From Flavobacteriaceae bacterium (GTDB taxonomy: Bacteria; Bacteroidota; Bacteroidia; Flavobacteriales; Flavobacteriaceae), in assembly GCA_004762155.1 (NCBI GenBank), contig SIHP01000001.1, forward strand, positions 124,001 to 188,000: DNA of 64,000 bases, given 5' to 3'. The notes beneath the pieces were generated by a model. The model saw nothing but the letters and a program-made list of their open reading frames with translations, searched no databases and was not told where the DNA came from. The translations under genes were made by a program, and so were the position numbers. Numbering within the stretch: the first letter of the stretch is position 1; each line of letters begins with the position of its first letter. Below, piece after piece: positions 52,804 to 64,000 of this stretch.

Positions 52804-52977
52804 GATACCGCTTCTATCCCTAATGCAAGAAATGTTTGTAACATAAAACCTCACAGGTTTTATAAAACTTAATAGAGTTTACAATTCATCCCATAAATAA
52901 AACAACTCGGTACAAAACTATTCGTAATAACAATAAATGTCTTCATATTTGGACTATTAATAACACAAACATACAAG

Positions 52978-53622
52978 ATGGAACAAATTATTACTATTTT
53001 TATATACATACATGCATTTTTTGGAGGATTAGGATTAATTACTGGTATTGGTAGTGCTCTAGTAAAAAAAGGAAGCCCAATTCATAAAAAACTAGGCAAA
53101 CTTTTTTCTATAGGTATGTTTACCAGTTCTATCATTTCTTTACCAATTGCTTGTATGCCTAATCATGAAAATCCTTTTTTATTTTTAATTGGTTTATTTA
53201 CTATTTATTTAGTTTTGGCTGGTAATCGTGCATTAACTTTTAAACCAAAGCTAAAAGAAAAAGCAGCTCCTTTAGACAAGGTTATTTCTGGAAGTATGCT
53301 TTTTGTATCTATTATAATGTTAGCCTTAGGAAGCTTAGGTTTCTTTCAAAGAATAGACAATAGTGTTTTGTATCTTATTTTTGGAGGTTTTGGAGCTTTT
53401 ATGACTATTAAGGACTTCATCTTCTTTAAAAATTTCAAAGAAAAAAAGATTGGTTGGCTATCTAATCATATCAGAAAAATAGTTGGCGCTCTAATAGCAT
53501 CTATCACAGCTTTTATAGTTGCTGGTTTAGGTATTGAAAACTTAATTTCTTGGATACTTCCATCTATTTTTGGTACTATTTACATTATATATTGGAAAAG
53601 AAAATATAAAAGACAAAACTAG
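52978..53622 (+). CDS. DUF2306-like multi-helix membrane protein
   Basis: 214 residues with about six hydrophobic helices. The start IFIYIHAFFGGLGLITGIGSALVKKGSPIHKKLGKLFSIGMFTS has the His/Gly pattern of DUF2306-type membrane proteins, in which conserved His may bind haem. Its function is unknown. It stands alone after the nadV terminator and 218 bp before glgA. Confidence 0.75.
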   Translation: MEQIITIFIYIHAFFGGLGLITGIGSALVKKGSPIHKKLGKLFSIGMFTSSIISLPIACMPNHENPFLFLIGLFTIYLVLAGNRALTFKPKLKEKAAPLDKVISGSMLFVSIIMLALGSLGFFQRIDNSVLYLIFGGFGAFMTIKDFIFFKNFKEKKIGWLSNHIRKIVGALIASITAFIVAGLGIENLISWILPSIFGTIYIIYWKRKYKRQN

Positions 53623-53840
53623 TTTTTTTAACTATATACAAGTAAAGTTATGAACCTCTTTTTCTCTGAAGAACAAAAACTTATAACTTATTTATGTTAC
53701 ATTAAAATTATGTAAACCTTAAATTTTAAATCATTTTTTTAACAAAATCATTATTAAAATAGCCTTTTTTTAATATAAAATCTGTGTTTTTATTTCTATA
53801 TTTTATTACTTTTAAAAGAAACTAAATCAGCTTTATTATA

Positions 53841-55244
53841 ATGAGGATTCTTCACACTAGTTTCGAGTGTTACCCAGTAGCAAAAGTTGGCGGACTTGCC
53901 GATGTTGTAGGTTCTTTACCTAAATATCAGAATGAATTAAATAATGAAGCTTCCGTTGTTATGCCTTATTATAACAATAAATACGTTAACAAATCTCAGT
54001 TAACAGATGTTTACAAAGGTAGTATTCAATTAGCAGCTGTTTCTTATGAGTTCCAAGTAAAGCAATTAAAATCTAAAGATTTTAATTTTAATTTATTTGT
54101 TATCTCTATTGTAGGTTTGTTAGACAGAGAGAATGTTTATGGCTATGAAGATGAAACAAATCAGTACATCGCTTTTCAACTATCTTTATTAGATTGGATA
54201 CTTCATAATAAAGAAAAACCAGAAATTATTCATTGTCATGATCATCATACTTCATTGATTCCTTTTTTTATGAAGTATTGTAATGCTTATGTTACTTTAA
54301 AAGAAATACCAACGGTACTAACCATCCATAACGCTCAATATCAAGGTCATTTTTCATTTGATAAACTAAACTTATTGCCTTCTTTTAATCATAATGACAT
54401 TGGGGTTTTAGATTGGTATGGCTCTATAAACCCAATGGCAACTGCAATAAAATGTGCATCTAAAGTAACCACAGTTTCCCCTTCTTATATGGAGGAATTA
54501 AAAGAAAAAGCAAACGGATTAGAAGGTTTACTTCGATCTGAAAAAGATAAATGTATTGGTATTTTAAATGGAATAGATACCAATGTTTGGAATACAGAAA
54601 CGGATCCATTACTTGCTAAAAACTACACACAAAGTACTATTGTATCTGGTAAAAAAGCAAATAAAAAAGTATTGTGTGACACTTATGGATTAAATCCTGA
54701 GTTGCCTTTATTTGGTTTTATAGGAAGATTAGTTGGTGAAAAATCTGCGGATCTTTTACCAAGTGTTTTTAAAGAAGTGTTAACAAATCAAGAAATAAAT
54801 ATTTTAGTATTAGGCTCTGGACATCAAGAAATTGAAATTCAGTTAGAAGCTTTAAAGAACGAATTTGAAGGAAAATACAATGTGTATATAGGTTATGATG
54901 AAAAACTATCTCATCTAATATATGCTGGAGCAGACTTTTTAATAATGCCATCAAGAGTTGAACCTTGTGGTTTAAATCAAATGTATTCTTTACGTTATGG
55001 TACTATTCCTATTGTAAGACGAACTGGTGGTTTAAAAGACACGGTAATAGATATTGGCGACAATGGTTTTGGTATTTGTCATGATCAAGCCTCTGTTTGG
55101 GATATCTCCTACTCCATCAATAGAGCTGTGGGACTTTATACTAACACTAAACTTTTTAAAAAAACACAAAAACAAATCATGAAAATAGATAATTCTTGGA
55201 ATAATTCCGCTCAAGAATATATCAACCTGTACAAATCAATTTAA
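53841..55244 (+). CDS. glgA: Glycogen synthase
   Basis: 467 residues. The GT5 signatures are KVGGLADVVGSLPKYQNEL (ADP-glucose binding), IIHCHDHHTSLIPFF, NGIDTNVWN, FIGRLVGEKSADLL and MPSRVEPCGLNQMYSLRYGTIPIVRRTGGL. The enzyme extends alpha-1,4-glucan from ADP-glucose in the cytosol. It is the first of four genes in a glycogen cluster, followed 20 bp later by glgC. Confidence 0.95.
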   Translation: MRILHTSFECYPVAKVGGLADVVGSLPKYQNELNNEASVVMPYYNNKYVNKSQLTDVYKGSIQLAAVSYEFQVKQLKSKDFNFNLFVISIVGLLDRENVYGYEDETNQYIAFQLSLLDWILHNKEKPEIIHCHDHHTSLIPFFMKYCNAYVTLKEIPTVLTIHNAQYQGHFSFDKLNLLPSFNHNDIGVLDWYGSINPMATAIKCASKVTTVSPSYMEELKEKANGLEGLLRSEKDKCIGILNGIDTNVWNTETDPLLAKNYTQSTIVSGKKANKKVLCDTYGLNPELPLFGFIGRLVGEKSADLLPSVFKEVLTNQEINILVLGSGHQEIEIQLEALKNEFEGKYNVYIGYDEKLSHLIYAGADFLIMPSRVEPCGLNQMYSLRYGTIPIVRRTGGLKDTVIDIGDNGFGICHDQASVWDISYSINRAVGLYTNTKLFKKTQKQIMKIDNSWNNSAQEYINLYKSI

Positions 55245-55264
55245 ACTAAACACAACTAAATCTA

Positions 55265-56536
55265 ATGATTAACAAAAAAGTTCTAGCAATTATTCTAGGA
55301 GGCGGACAAGGTACGCGCTTGTCTCCTTTAACAGACAGACGTTCAAAACCTGCAGTTTCAATAGCAGGGAAATACAGATTAGTAGATATACCAATATCTA
55401 ACTGTATTCATTGCGATATTAAACGGATGTTTGTGCTAACACAATTCAACTCAGCTTCATTAAATAGACATATTCAAAACACTTATGTTTTTAGTAATTT
55501 TAGCGAAGCTTTTGTAGATGTATTAGCTGCTGAACAAACCCCCGAAAACAAAACATGGTTCCAAGGTACAGCAGATGCAGTAAGACAATCGATGCATCAT
55601 ATTTTAAATCACGAATTTGATTACGCACTTGTATTATCTGGTGATCAATTGTATAAAATGAATTTTGATGATATGATTCGTCAACATGAAGAAAAAGGAG
55701 CAGAAATTAGTGTCGCTACATTGCCTGTAAATGCAAAAGATGCTACCTCTTTTGGGATTTTAAAAACTGATGATGATAGTTTTATTTCTTCTTTTATAGA
55801 AAAACCAAATAATGAAAAATTAATTGGTTGGGAATCTGAAGTGGATGATCAGATGAAAGCTGAAAACAGACATTATTTGGCTTCTATGGGAATCTATATT
55901 TTTAATAGAGATTTGTTAATTGATATTATGGAAAAAGATACTATTGATTTTGGTAAAGAAACCATACCACAAGCAATAGAAAAAAATAAAGTATTGGCTT
56001 ATCAATACAAAGGGTATTGGGAAGATATTGGAACTATAGAATCTTTCTTTGAAGCGAATCTTAGTTTAACGGATGATATTCCTAAGTTTGATTTGTTTGA
56101 AAAATCGAATACCATTCTTACACGTCCAAGAATTTTACCTCCATCAAAAATATCAGGTACTTTATTAACCAAAAGTATGATTGCTGATGGTTGTATTTTG
56201 AACGCAAAAAGCATAGAACATTCAGTAATTGGTATTCGTTCTAGAATTGGTGAAGGAAGTGAAATAAAAAACACCTATATCATTGGAGCAAATGAATATC
56301 AAGATTTAAGTGAATTAGAACAAGACGGTAAAAAAGGAATTCCTAGCTTAGGTGTTGGTAAAAACTGTAGTATTGAAAATGCAATTATAGATAAAGATGC
56401 TAGAATTGGAAACAATGTAATTATTAAAGGAGGAAAACATCTAGAAGATGTAACCACAGATGAATATGTTATAAAAGAAGGTATTGTTGTTATTAGAAGA
56501 AGAGCAATAATTCCAAACGGATTTAAAATCCAATAA
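55265..56536 (+). CDS. glgC: Glucose-1-phosphate adenylyltransferase
   Basis: 423 residues. IILGGGQGTRLSPLTDRRSKPAVSIAGKYRLVDIPISNC is the nucleotidyl transferase start, with WFQGTADAVRQ, FIEKPNN and YWEDIGTIESFFEAN further on, and a left-handed beta-helix at the C-terminus. It makes ADP-glucose for glgA. In an operon with glgA, glgB and a GH31 gene. Confidence 0.96.
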   Translation: MINKKVLAIILGGGQGTRLSPLTDRRSKPAVSIAGKYRLVDIPISNCIHCDIKRMFVLTQFNSASLNRHIQNTYVFSNFSEAFVDVLAAEQTPENKTWFQGTADAVRQSMHHILNHEFDYALVLSGDQLYKMNFDDMIRQHEEKGAEISVATLPVNAKDATSFGILKTDDDSFISSFIEKPNNEKLIGWESEVDDQMKAENRHYLASMGIYIFNRDLLIDIMEKDTIDFGKETIPQAIEKNKVLAYQYKGYWEDIGTIESFFEANLSLTDDIPKFDLFEKSNTILTRPRILPPSKISGTLLTKSMIADGCILNAKSIEHSVIGIRSRIGEGSEIKNTYIIGANEYQDLSELEQDGKKGIPSLGVGKNCSIENAIIDKDARIGNNVIIKGGKHLEDVTTDEYVIKEGIVVIRRRAIIPNGFKIQ

Positions 56537-56569
56537 ATTTAACCCAATATAGATATTTTTAATTCTTAC

Positions 56570-58486
56570 ATGAGTAAAGTTATACAACATAGTTTATTTA
56601 CGGATTTTGATATTAACCTCTTTAAATCAGGTAAACATTTTCGCTTATATGAAAAATTAGGCTCACATATTATTACCTTAAATGGAGTTAAAGGAACTTA
56701 TTTTTCTGTTTGGGCTCCAACAGCTAAATCTGTAGCTGTAATTGGTGATTTTAATTATTGGACAGATGATGACTATCAATTAAATGTTCGTTGGGATTCT
56801 TCTGGTATTTGGGAAGGTTTTATACCCAATGTAGGAAAAGGAAGTTTATACAAGTATAAAATCCATTCTAACAATAATAATATAGTAACGGAAAAAGCAG
56901 ATCCTTATGCTAGAAGATCTGAGCATCCTCCAAAAACAGCTTCTGTTGTTTGGGAAGATTCTCACGACTGGAAAGATACTTCTTGGATGAAAAACAGGAA
57001 AAAGCATAACGCTATTAATGCACCTTATTCTGTATACGAAGTTCATTTAGGTTCTTGGAAACGAAAATTTGAAGATAATAATCGTTTTTTATCTTATACA
57101 GAATTAGCTAATGAATTGGTTTCTTATGTTAAAGAAATGGAATTTACACATGTTGAGTTAATGCCTGTTATGGAATATCCTTATGATCCTTCTTGGGGAT
57201 ATCAAATAACTGGATATTTTGCACCAACTTCTCGTTTTGGTCATCCTGAAGAATTTAAACTTTTAGTAGATACTTTTCATCAAAATAATATTGGTGTTAT
57301 TTTAGACTGGGTTCCTTCTCACTTTCCAGAAGATGCTCATGGATTAGGTTTCTTTGATGGATCTCATCTATACGAACATCCTGATAGAAAAAAAGGATAT
57401 CATCCCGATTGGAAAAGTTTAATTTTTAATTACGAAAGAAATGAAGTCCGTAGTTTTTTAGTAAGCAATGCCATCTTTTGGTTGGATCAATACCACATAG
57501 ACGGATTACGAGTAGATGCTGTTGCTTCTATGATTTTCTTAGATTATTCTCGTGATGAAGGTCAATGGGAACCTAATATTTATGGAGGAAGAGAAAATTT
57601 AGCTGCCATAAGTTTTTTAAAAGAATTAAACGAAGAGGTTTATGCTAGTTTTCCAGATGTACAAACAATAGCCGAAGAATCTACTGCTTTTCCTATGATT
57701 TCTCATCCTACTTTTTTAGGAGGTTTAGGTTTCGGAATGAAATGGATGATGGGTTGGATGAATGATACTTTATCATATTTCAGCAAAGAACCTGTTTACA
57801 GAAAACATCATCAAAACGATATAACTTTTAGTATGACATATGCTTTTACCGAAAACTTTATGTTGCCTTTATCTCATGATGAAGTTGTGTACGGAAAAAA
57901 AAGTATTGTAGGTAAAATGCCTGGTGATGAATGGCAAAAATTTGCAAATACAAGGTTGTTGTACTGTTATATGTTTACACATCCTGGAACAAACTTGTTG
58001 TTTATGGGATCTGAATTTGGGCAACACAGTGAGTGGAGTTTTCAGCAATCGCTAGATTGGTATGTTTTAGAATATGATTTTCATTCTGGGTTAAAAGAAA
58101 TGGTAAAAGATTTAAATATTTTATATCAAAAACAGCCTGCTTTATATGAAAAGCAATTTGATCATGATGGTTTTGAATGGATCAGTTATGATGATCATGA
58201 AAATTCTGTAATAAGCTATATACGAAAAGGAACATCAGAAAAAAACACACTTCTTATCGTGTGTAATTTAACACCAATTCCAAGAAGTTCGTACAGAGTT
58301 GGAATACCTAAACAAGGTAATTTAGTTCAAATTTTTAATAGCGATTCAAAAAAGTACGGTGGTAGCGGAATTACTAATAAAAAGAAAATTGCTACTGAAA
58401 ATAAAGGCTGGAATTCCAGAACTAATTCAATAGAAATTACAATTCCTCCATTAGGAACTGTAATTTTTAAAATAGAAAACAAATAG
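56570..58486 (+). CDS. glgB: 1,4-alpha-glucan branching enzyme
   Basis: 638 residues. A CBM48-type N-terminal domain (GTYFSVWAPTAKSVAVIGDFNYW) precedes the GH13 barrel with ILDWVPSHFPEDAHGL, DGLRVDAVASMIFLDYSR (nucleophile Asp), IAEESTAFP (acid/base Glu) and LSHDEVVYGK. It introduces alpha-1,6 branches into glycogen. It follows glgC by 33 bp. Confidence 0.96.
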   Translation: MSKVIQHSLFTDFDINLFKSGKHFRLYEKLGSHIITLNGVKGTYFSVWAPTAKSVAVIGDFNYWTDDDYQLNVRWDSSGIWEGFIPNVGKGSLYKYKIHSNNNNIVTEKADPYARRSEHPPKTASVVWEDSHDWKDTSWMKNRKKHNAINAPYSVYEVHLGSWKRKFEDNNRFLSYTELANELVSYVKEMEFTHVELMPVMEYPYDPSWGYQITGYFAPTSRFGHPEEFKLLVDTFHQNNIGVILDWVPSHFPEDAHGLGFFDGSHLYEHPDRKKGYHPDWKSLIFNYERNEVRSFLVSNAIFWLDQYHIDGLRVDAVASMIFLDYSRDEGQWEPNIYGGRENLAAISFLKELNEEVYASFPDVQTIAEESTAFPMISHPTFLGGLGFGMKWMMGWMNDTLSYFSKEPVYRKHHQNDITFSMTYAFTENFMLPLSHDEVVYGKKSIVGKMPGDEWQKFANTRLLYCYMFTHPGTNLLFMGSEFGQHSEWSFQQSLDWYVLEYDFHSGLKEMVKDLNILYQKQPALYEKQFDHDGFEWISYDDHENSVISYIRKGTSEKNTLLIVCNLTPIPRSSYRVGIPKQGNLVQIFNSDSKKYGGSGITNKKKIATENKGWNSRTNSIEITIPPLGTVIFKIENK

Positions 58487-58541
58487 TAGTTAAATACGTA
58501 TTCTTATTAAGGATCTGTATTAGCATTAAAAACAAAATCTT

Positions 58542-60944
58542 ATGATAACAAACACAGAACTAGAATATAAAGGAAATATGTTTCCAGGAAAGATAGTTTC
58601 TTTTTCTCAAGATGTAGATAAAATTAACTTTCATACAGAAAATGGTGTAATTCTTCAAATTACAGTTTTAAGAGGTAGTGTTTTAAGGTTTAGATATGCC
58701 ACTGATAATAACTTTGAAAATGATTTTTCTTATGCCATTAGTGAAACTGGAGCAAGAGGCTATAGCAAACTAGAAGTTAATGAAGAAAAAAAAGTATATA
58801 AATTAATTACTTCCAGAATAATCGTTACTATAGATAAAGAAAATTTAAAAACGGCTATTTACGATTTAGAAGGAAATGTAATTTGTAAAGACGACTGGGG
58901 TTTTCATTGGGAACAGAGTTATGAATTAGGAGGTAATATTGTAAAAATGAGTAAGGTTGGCCCACAAGGTGAATGTTACTATGGAATGGGAGACAAACCA
59001 ACTCACTTAAACCTTAAAGGAAAACGATTTGAAAATTGGGCTACTGATCAATATGCTTTTGGTAAAGATCAAGATCCTTTATACAAAAGTGTTCCTTTTT
59101 ATGTTGGAATGCAAGAAGAAAGAGCTTATGGTATTTTCTTTGACAATACCTTTAAAAGTTTCTTTGATTTTTGTCATGAAAGAAGAAATGTAACAAGCTT
59201 TTGGGCACATGGAGGTGAAATGAATTATTATTTCTTTTACGGACCAAATATGCAAGATGTAGTTACTAGATATACCGATTTAACAGGTAAACCAGAATTA
59301 CCTCCGCTTTGGGCATTAGGTTATCATCAATGTAAATGGAGTTATTACCCAGAAAAGAAAGTAAAAGAAATAGCTAGTAAATTCCGAGAGTTACAAATTC
59401 CTTGTGATGCTATTTACTTGGACATTGATTATATGGAAGGTTTTAGGTGTTTTACTTGGAGTAAAGAGTACTTTCCTGATCCAAAAAGAATGGTTGCTGA
59501 ATTGGCTGAAGATGGATTTAAAACGATTGTAATTATTGATCCAGGAATTAAGATTGATGAAGATTATTGGGTGTATAAAGAAGCAATGGAAAATGATTAT
59601 TTCTGTAAACGTGCAGACGGCCCTTATATGAGAGGAAAAGTTTGGCCTGGAGAATGTTTTTTTCCTGATTTTACAAACCCAGATGTTAGAGATTGGTGGA
59701 AAGATTTATTTAAAGAATTAATAGATGAAATTGGTGTAAAAGGTGTTTGGAACGACATGAACGAACCTGCTGTAATGGAAGTTCCTGGAAAAACATTTCC
59801 AAATGATGTACGACATGATTATGATGGAAATCCTTGTAGTCATAGAAAAGCACATAATATTTACGGAACACAAATGGCTAGAGCTACATACGAAGGCGTT
59901 AAAAAATATTCGTATCCTAAACGACCATTTATAATTACTCGTTCTGCTTATTCTGGAGCGCAACGTTATACTTCTTCTTGGACTGGAGATAATGTTGCTA
60001 CTTGGGAACATTTATGGATTGCCAATATTCAAGCACAACGTATGAGTATGAGTGGTATGTCTTTTACAGGTAGTGATATTGGTGGTTTTGCAGAACATCC
60101 TTCTGGAGAATTATATGCAAGGTGGATTCAATTAGGTGTTTTTCATCCTTTTTGTAGAACACATTCATCTGGAGATCATGGAAATCAAGAACCTTGGACT
60201 TTTGGTGAAGATGTTGTGGATGTAACCAGAAAATTTGTTGGTTTACGTTATCAATTATTACCTTACTTATACACCATGTTTTGGGAATATGCTGAAAGAG
60301 GTGTTCCAATGTTAAAATCATTAGTTTTATATGACCAATTAGATTTACAAACGCATTACAGAACTGATGAATTTATTTTCGGAAATCAAATTTTAGTTTG
60401 TCCAATTCAAGAACCTAATTCTAAAGGAAGAAGAATGTATATTCCAAGAGGAAGCTGGTACAATTACTGGACAAATGAATATGTGGAAGGCGGAATGGAA
60501 AAATGGGTTGATGCCGATTTAGATACAATGCCATTATTTGTAAAAGAAGGTTCAATTATACCTAAATATCCACTACAACAATATGTTGGAGAAAAGAAAA
60601 TAGAACAACTTAAACTTGATGCTTATTTTATTCTTGGTAAAAAAGAAGTATCTAAAGTATATGAAGATGCCCAAGATGGTTATAATTATATGAAAGGAAG
60701 GTATAGTTTACGTACTTTTTCTTTTACAGGAAAAGAAAACGAAATTATTCTTCAACAACATAAAGCCGGTACTTTTGTTACGGAATATGATACTATAGAA
60801 ATAAAATTGATCGGTTTACCTTTTACAGTTACTGAAATTGAAATTGACAACGTAGTTGTAGATTTAAAAACACTACAATTTAATTCAGAGAGTAACACTT
60901 TTCTTGTTCCTAAAGATTTTCACGAAATTCATATTGTTGGTTAA
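58542..60944 (+). CDS. GH31 family alpha-glucosidase
   Basis: 800 residues. The GH31 nucleophile is in GVWNDMNEPAVME and the acid/base in SSWTGDNVATWEHL; LPPLWALGYHQCKWSYYPEKKVKEIASKFRELQIPCDAIYLDIDYME and SGMSFTGSDIGGFAEHPSGELYARWIQLGVFHPFCRTHS are typical. There is no signal peptide, so it acts in the cytosol, probably releasing glucose from malto-oligosaccharides made during glycogen turnover. It is last in the glycogen operon, with a terminator immediately after. Confidence 0.94.
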   Translation: MITNTELEYKGNMFPGKIVSFSQDVDKINFHTENGVILQITVLRGSVLRFRYATDNNFENDFSYAISETGARGYSKLEVNEEKKVYKLITSRIIVTIDKENLKTAIYDLEGNVICKDDWGFHWEQSYELGGNIVKMSKVGPQGECYYGMGDKPTHLNLKGKRFENWATDQYAFGKDQDPLYKSVPFYVGMQEERAYGIFFDNTFKSFFDFCHERRNVTSFWAHGGEMNYYFFYGPNMQDVVTRYTDLTGKPELPPLWALGYHQCKWSYYPEKKVKEIASKFRELQIPCDAIYLDIDYMEGFRCFTWSKEYFPDPKRMVAELAEDGFKTIVIIDPGIKIDEDYWVYKEAMENDYFCKRADGPYMRGKVWPGECFFPDFTNPDVRDWWKDLFKELIDEIGVKGVWNDMNEPAVMEVPGKTFPNDVRHDYDGNPCSHRKAHNIYGTQMARATYEGVKKYSYPKRPFIITRSAYSGAQRYTSSWTGDNVATWEHLWIANIQAQRMSMSGMSFTGSDIGGFAEHPSGELYARWIQLGVFHPFCRTHSSGDHGNQEPWTFGEDVVDVTRKFVGLRYQLLPYLYTMFWEYAERGVPMLKSLVLYDQLDLQTHYRTDEFIFGNQILVCPIQEPNSKGRRMYIPRGSWYNYWTNEYVEGGMEKWVDADLDTMPLFVKEGSIIPKYPLQQYVGEKKIEQLKLDAYFILGKKEVSKVYEDAQDGYNYMKGRYSLRTFSFTGKENEIILQQHKAGTFVTEYDTIEIKLIGLPFTVTEIEIDNVVVDLKTLQFNSESNTFLVPKDFHEIHIVG

Positions 60945-60947
60945 CAC

Positions 60948-60986
60948 CAAAAAGCGATTTAGAAGTTTTCTAAATCGCTTTTTTTA
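60948..60986. terminator. Bidirectional terminator between the GH31 gene and katG
   Basis: AAAAAGCGATTTAGA and TCTAAATCGCTTTTT form a 15-bp perfect stem with a short loop and a T-run. It lies between convergent genes. Confidence 0.92.
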
Positions 60987-61001
60987 CTAATAACAAATAT
61001 T

Positions 61002-63350
<2,349 letters not shown>

Positions 63351-63360
63351 TCATAAAAAC

Positions 63361-63408
63361 GATATTATAAAACACAATATCTACAATGTGAATATTATTG
63401 TATATTTG
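63361..63408 (+). promoter_or_regulatory. katG-oxyR intergenic regulatory segment
   Basis: GATATT-N9-AATATC (63361-63381) is an inverted repeat, and TATATTTG (63401-63408) is an exact -7 box 8 bp before the LysR-type start. The inverted repeat is a candidate site for the divergent LysR-type regulator; AT-richness makes this weak evidence. Confidence 0.4.
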
Positions 63409-63415
63409 ACTTATT

Positions 63416-64000
63416 ATGAACATACAACAATTTCAATACGTTTTAGCAGTTGTAGATTTAAAAAATTTTGAAGCTGCTGCAGAAAAATGTTTCGTTACAC
63501 AGTCTACCTTAAGTACAATGATTCGTAGATTTGAAAACGAAATAGACATTAAAATTTTCAACCGAAAAACTAAACCTGTTTCTATTACTGCAGAAGGTGA
63601 AGAGATCATAAAAAGGTTACGAATAGTATTAAATGAAGTAGATTCTTTGAAAAATTTAATGCAAGAACTTAAAGGTGAAATGGTTGGTGATTTAAAAATT
63701 GCTATAATACCAACAATAGCACCTTATTTATTACCACTATTTTTAAATGACTTTACAGATACTTTTCCGAATATAAAATTAATTGTAAAGGAAATGACAA
63801 CATCAGAAATTCAAAAAGCTTTAAAAATCAGGAGTATTGACATTGGTATTTTAGCTCTACCATTAGAAGATCAAGAGTTGGATGAAATTGATTTATATTC
63901 TGAACCTTTTTTATTATATGATTGTAGTGGTGAAATATCAAATTCAAAAATATCTGTAAATAATTTAGATTATTCAAAACTGTGCCTCTTACAAGAAGGG
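63416..64000 (+). CDS. oxyR: OxyR-like LysR family regulator, 3' end outside window
   Basis: 195 residues are visible. A LysR winged helix (MNIQQFQYVLAVVDLKNFEAAAEKCFVTQSTLSTMIRRFENEI) is followed by a linker helix and the effector domain (LKIAIIPTIAPYLLPLFLNDF). The last visible residues, LCLLQEG, align with the segment that in OxyR precedes the peroxide-sensing Cys (LLxEGHC), so that Cys should lie just past the window end. The divergent katG gene supports an OxyR role in peroxide response. Confidence 0.85.
   Translation, partial: MNIQQFQYVLAVVDLKNFEAAAEKCFVTQSTLSTMIRRFENEIDIKIFNRKTKPVSITAEGEEIIKRLRIVLNEVDSLKNLMQELKGEMVGDLKIAIIPTIAPYLLPLFLNDFTDTFPNIKLIVKEMTTSEIQKALKIRSIDIGILALPLEDQELDEIDLYSEPFLLYDCSGEISNSKISVNNLDYSKLCLLQEG

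Overview
The window looks like a chromosomal segment from a marine-type member of the Flavobacteriaceae (Bacteroidota). The DNA is very AT-rich. Many genes are preceded by the Bacteroidota -7 box TAnnTTTG and A-rich leaders rather than strong Shine-Dalgarno sites. There are hybrid two-component systems, C-terminal type IX secretion (T9SS) sorting domains, many lipoproteins with a Cys signal, and a bacillithiol enzyme (BshB1). I cannot assign a genus from sequence alone. Function calls come from reading the translations, without database searches.

Region 1 (1-15944) alternates three hybrid two-component systems (HTCS; sensor kinase, receiver and AraC-type DNA-binding domain in one protein) with three large repetitive secreted proteins: a beta-helix/InlB-repeat/LRR protein, a beta-helix protein and a DUF5018/DUF285 lipoprotein. 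No SusC/SusD or glycoside hydrolase genes are present. Two of the divergent intergenic regions share a direct-repeat operator candidate with the same layout.

Region 2 (15922-42000) is mostly core flavobacterial content: a DUF721/DciA-like gene and recF, a TPR protein, ribH, mutL, two rhomboids, a geranylgeranyl-reductase-like flavoprotein, a subtilase, mtaB, a lytic transglycosylase, a MOSC protein, tRNA-His, bshB1, a trans-sulfuration enzyme and kdsC. Several small lipoproteins and acetyltransferases are scattered among them.

Region 3 (41413-52716) is the most remarkable part: an island of NAD+ and ADP-ribose genes. It opens with an NrtR-type Nudix regulator and a Prs-like synthetase and closes with a nicotinamide phosphoribosyltransferase (NadV-like) gene. 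Between them lie a crystallin-J1-annotated small protein, DUF4291, a PARG-like macrodomain, an ADP-ribosylglycohydrolase, KptA, a 2OG-Fe(II) oxygenase, two paralogous macro-like proteins, a sirtuin and a NADAR protein. Three decayed genes are also present: a macrodomain lacking its start, the C-terminal remnant of another macrodomain, and a small RyR-like ORF with an in-frame amber codon. Three GTCATT...AATGAC palindromic elements separate the blocks. Five copies of the inverted repeat TTTGYGT-N7-ACRC(A/T)AA (one with a divergent right arm) lie upstream of nrtR, prs and nadV; three overlap TAnnTTTG boxes, which strongly suggests an NrtR regulon. My inference is that ADP-ribose released by the erasers both induces the regulon and is recycled with nicotinamide into NAD+, possibly by the NARP1-type route known from phages.

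Region 4 (52978-64000) holds a DUF2306-like membrane protein, a glycogen operon (glgA, glgC, glgB and a GH31 alpha-glucosidase), and a catalase-peroxidase with a lipoprotein-like signal and a His-rich linker, divergent from an OxyR-like LysR gene cut by the window end.
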